Assembly: GCA_963811685.1 (NCBI GenBank)
Contig: CAWESK010000021.1
Span: 124,001-188,000, forward strand
Direction: 5' to 3'
DNA: 64,000 nucleotides
Origin: CAIWHR01 sp963811685
GTDB lineage: Bacteria > Pseudomonadota > Gammaproteobacteria > Burkholderiales > Casimicrobiaceae
Within the stretch, counting starts at the first letter, position 1; each line of letters starts with the position of its first letter. The position numbers and the translations under genes are program-made. Under the pieces are notes generated by a model. It was not told the DNA's origin. It saw only the letters and a program-made list of their open reading frames with translations, and did not search any database. Below, one piece after another: positions 62,893 through 64,000 of this stretch.

Positions 62893-64000
62893 ATGATCGG
62901 CTCCGCCTTCCGCCCGCACCTTCGCCGCCCTCGCGCTGACGTCCCTCGTGGCGACGGGCTGCAGCGACGGCGAGGATGCGGCGCGCCGGTCGCTTGCGCT
63001 GTCCGAATGCCGGCTGCCGAAATTCGCCGTCGCCGCGCAGTGCGGGACGCTCACGGTCCCGGAAAATCGAGCGACGCCACAGGGCCGGCAGATCACGTTG
63101 ACGGTCGCGATCCTGCCGGCGAATACGCTCAGCCCGCGACCCGATCCGCTCTTCATCCTTCCCGGCGGACCGGGACAGGCGGCGACCTATCTCGCGCCGT
63201 TCGCTGCGCAGATGACCGGCGTGCGCAAGGACCGCGACATCGTGCTCGTCGACCCGCGCGGCGCCGGCCGCTCGTCGCCGCTCGCCTGCGCCGCCTTCGC
63301 GCCCGACGAGAGCATCGACCGCGCACTCGACCTCGATCCGGTGCCGCGCGCCGCCGCGTGCGCGAAGGAGCTCCTCGGGCGCGGCATCGACCCTGCCCAG
63401 TACACGACCGCCGCGTGGATCGAGGACCTCGATGCGGTGCGCGCGGCGCTCGGCTACGCGAAGATCAACCTGTGGGGCGGCTCCTACGGAACCCGCGCGG
63501 CGCTCGAGTACGTGCGTCGCCATCCGGACCGCGTGCGCAGCGTCGTGCTCGACGGCGTCGCCCCGCCGTCGATGATCGTGAGCCTCGACGTCTGGCCATC
63601 GCGTGATCGCGCGCTCGACGCGATCCTCGAGCGGTGCGCCGCCGCCCCGTCGTGCCAGCGCGCTCATCCGGACCTTGCCGCCACGCTCGCGTCGATTCGC
63701 GACCGGCTTGTTCCCGCCGGACGCAACGTCCGCGTGACCGACCCGCGCACCGGCGAGACGCAGACGATGCATCTCACGTTCGATCACGTGATCGCCGCGT
63801 TGCAGCCGCTCACGTATTCGCCGGAGCTCTCGGCGTTGCTGCCGGAAGTGATCGCGCGCGCGGAAGCCGAAGACTACGGCCCCCTGCTGGCGACGGCGCA
63901 GCTCGTCACCGGCAATCTCACCGAGCAGGTGAACGTTCCGCTGCACTATTCGGTGACCTGCACCGAGGATGTGCCGCGCGCGTCCGCGGAGGCGCGCCGG
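62893..64000 (+). CDS. Alpha/beta hydrolase lipoprotein, partial (one frame break)
   Basis: An exported alpha/beta hydrolase of the TAP/proline-iminopeptidase-like class. Its core has LFILPGGPGQAA, the DPRGAGRSS turn, the nucleophile elbow GGSYGTRAA and VLDGVAPP. The lipobox LVATGC predicts a lipoprotein. The likely ATG at 62893 is out of frame with the body, so one extra base near 62910 is inferred. The gene runs off the end of the window. Divergent from kynA, so a role in aromatic metabolism is possible but unproven. Confidence 0.75.

Overview
The window is chromosomal DNA from a GC-rich betaproteobacterium, most like the Burkholderiales/Rhodocyclales. The evidence is synteny and family content: a dapA-bamC-MBL order, a pepA-holC-DUF2486-like order, DUF2917, DUF2970 and DUF2946-type small proteins, CydP, and RplU/RpmA beside a divergent ispB. 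I see no phage, plasmid, insertion sequence with a transposase, rRNA or CRISPR. The only mobile-looking object is a ~269-bp inverted-repeat element at 21759-22027.

Layout. 1-7050: RNA helicase RhlE, then a gsiABCD-type glutathione/dipeptide ABC importer. 7064-11463: RlmM, a 55-aa membrane protein behind an FNR-like box, and valyl-tRNA synthetase. 11555-19555: a metal-uptake region. It holds FeoAB behind a Fur box, a DUF2946-like protein, an outer-membrane beta-barrel protein and ZnuA/ZnuB. These converge on an ABC ATPase / FtsX-like permease / DUF3299 trio that resembles the zinc-repressed PA4064-PA4066 genes of Pseudomonas. 19590-20788: DAHP synthase preceded by a leader peptide carrying YAFYFW and an intrinsic terminator, which I read as ribosome-mediated attenuation. 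20852-27082: DUF2486-like protein, HolC, PepA, LptF, LptG, rhomboid protease. 27168-29231: RpmA, RplU, IspB, tRNA-Pro(CGG). 29265-33309: histidine utilisation HutH-HutU with a ModA-like binding protein. 33410-36018: MutS. 36034-41207: polyamine-type ABC importer coupled to an amidohydrolase. 41235-48975: SlyD-like PPIase, RoxA-like oxygenase, DUF7931-like protein, glycosyltransferase, acetyltransferase, PurC, MBL hydrolase, BamC, DapA. 49035-51618: methyltransferase, LysR regulator, DUF2917 protein, small K+-channel-like protein. 51599-57490: ClpB behind a sigma-32-like promoter, then CydP-CydA-CydB-CydX (cytochrome bd oxidase). 57552-60690: truncated-haemoglobin lipoprotein, DUF2970 protein, trypsin-like protease, FHA-membrane protein. 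60687-62770: KynA-KynU (tryptophan to anthranilate). 62893-end: partial lipoprotein alpha/beta hydrolase.

Twelve genes, including normally essential rpmA, are broken by apparent frameshifts. In nearly every case removing one or two single bases restores a family-length protein, and no case needs a base added. This points to insertion-type sequence errors rather than decay. I annotate these genes at full length and state where each frame breaks. Genes are dense and often overlap by 4 bp (ATGA/GTGA/TTGA). No stretch longer than 300 bases lacks a gene or a described element.
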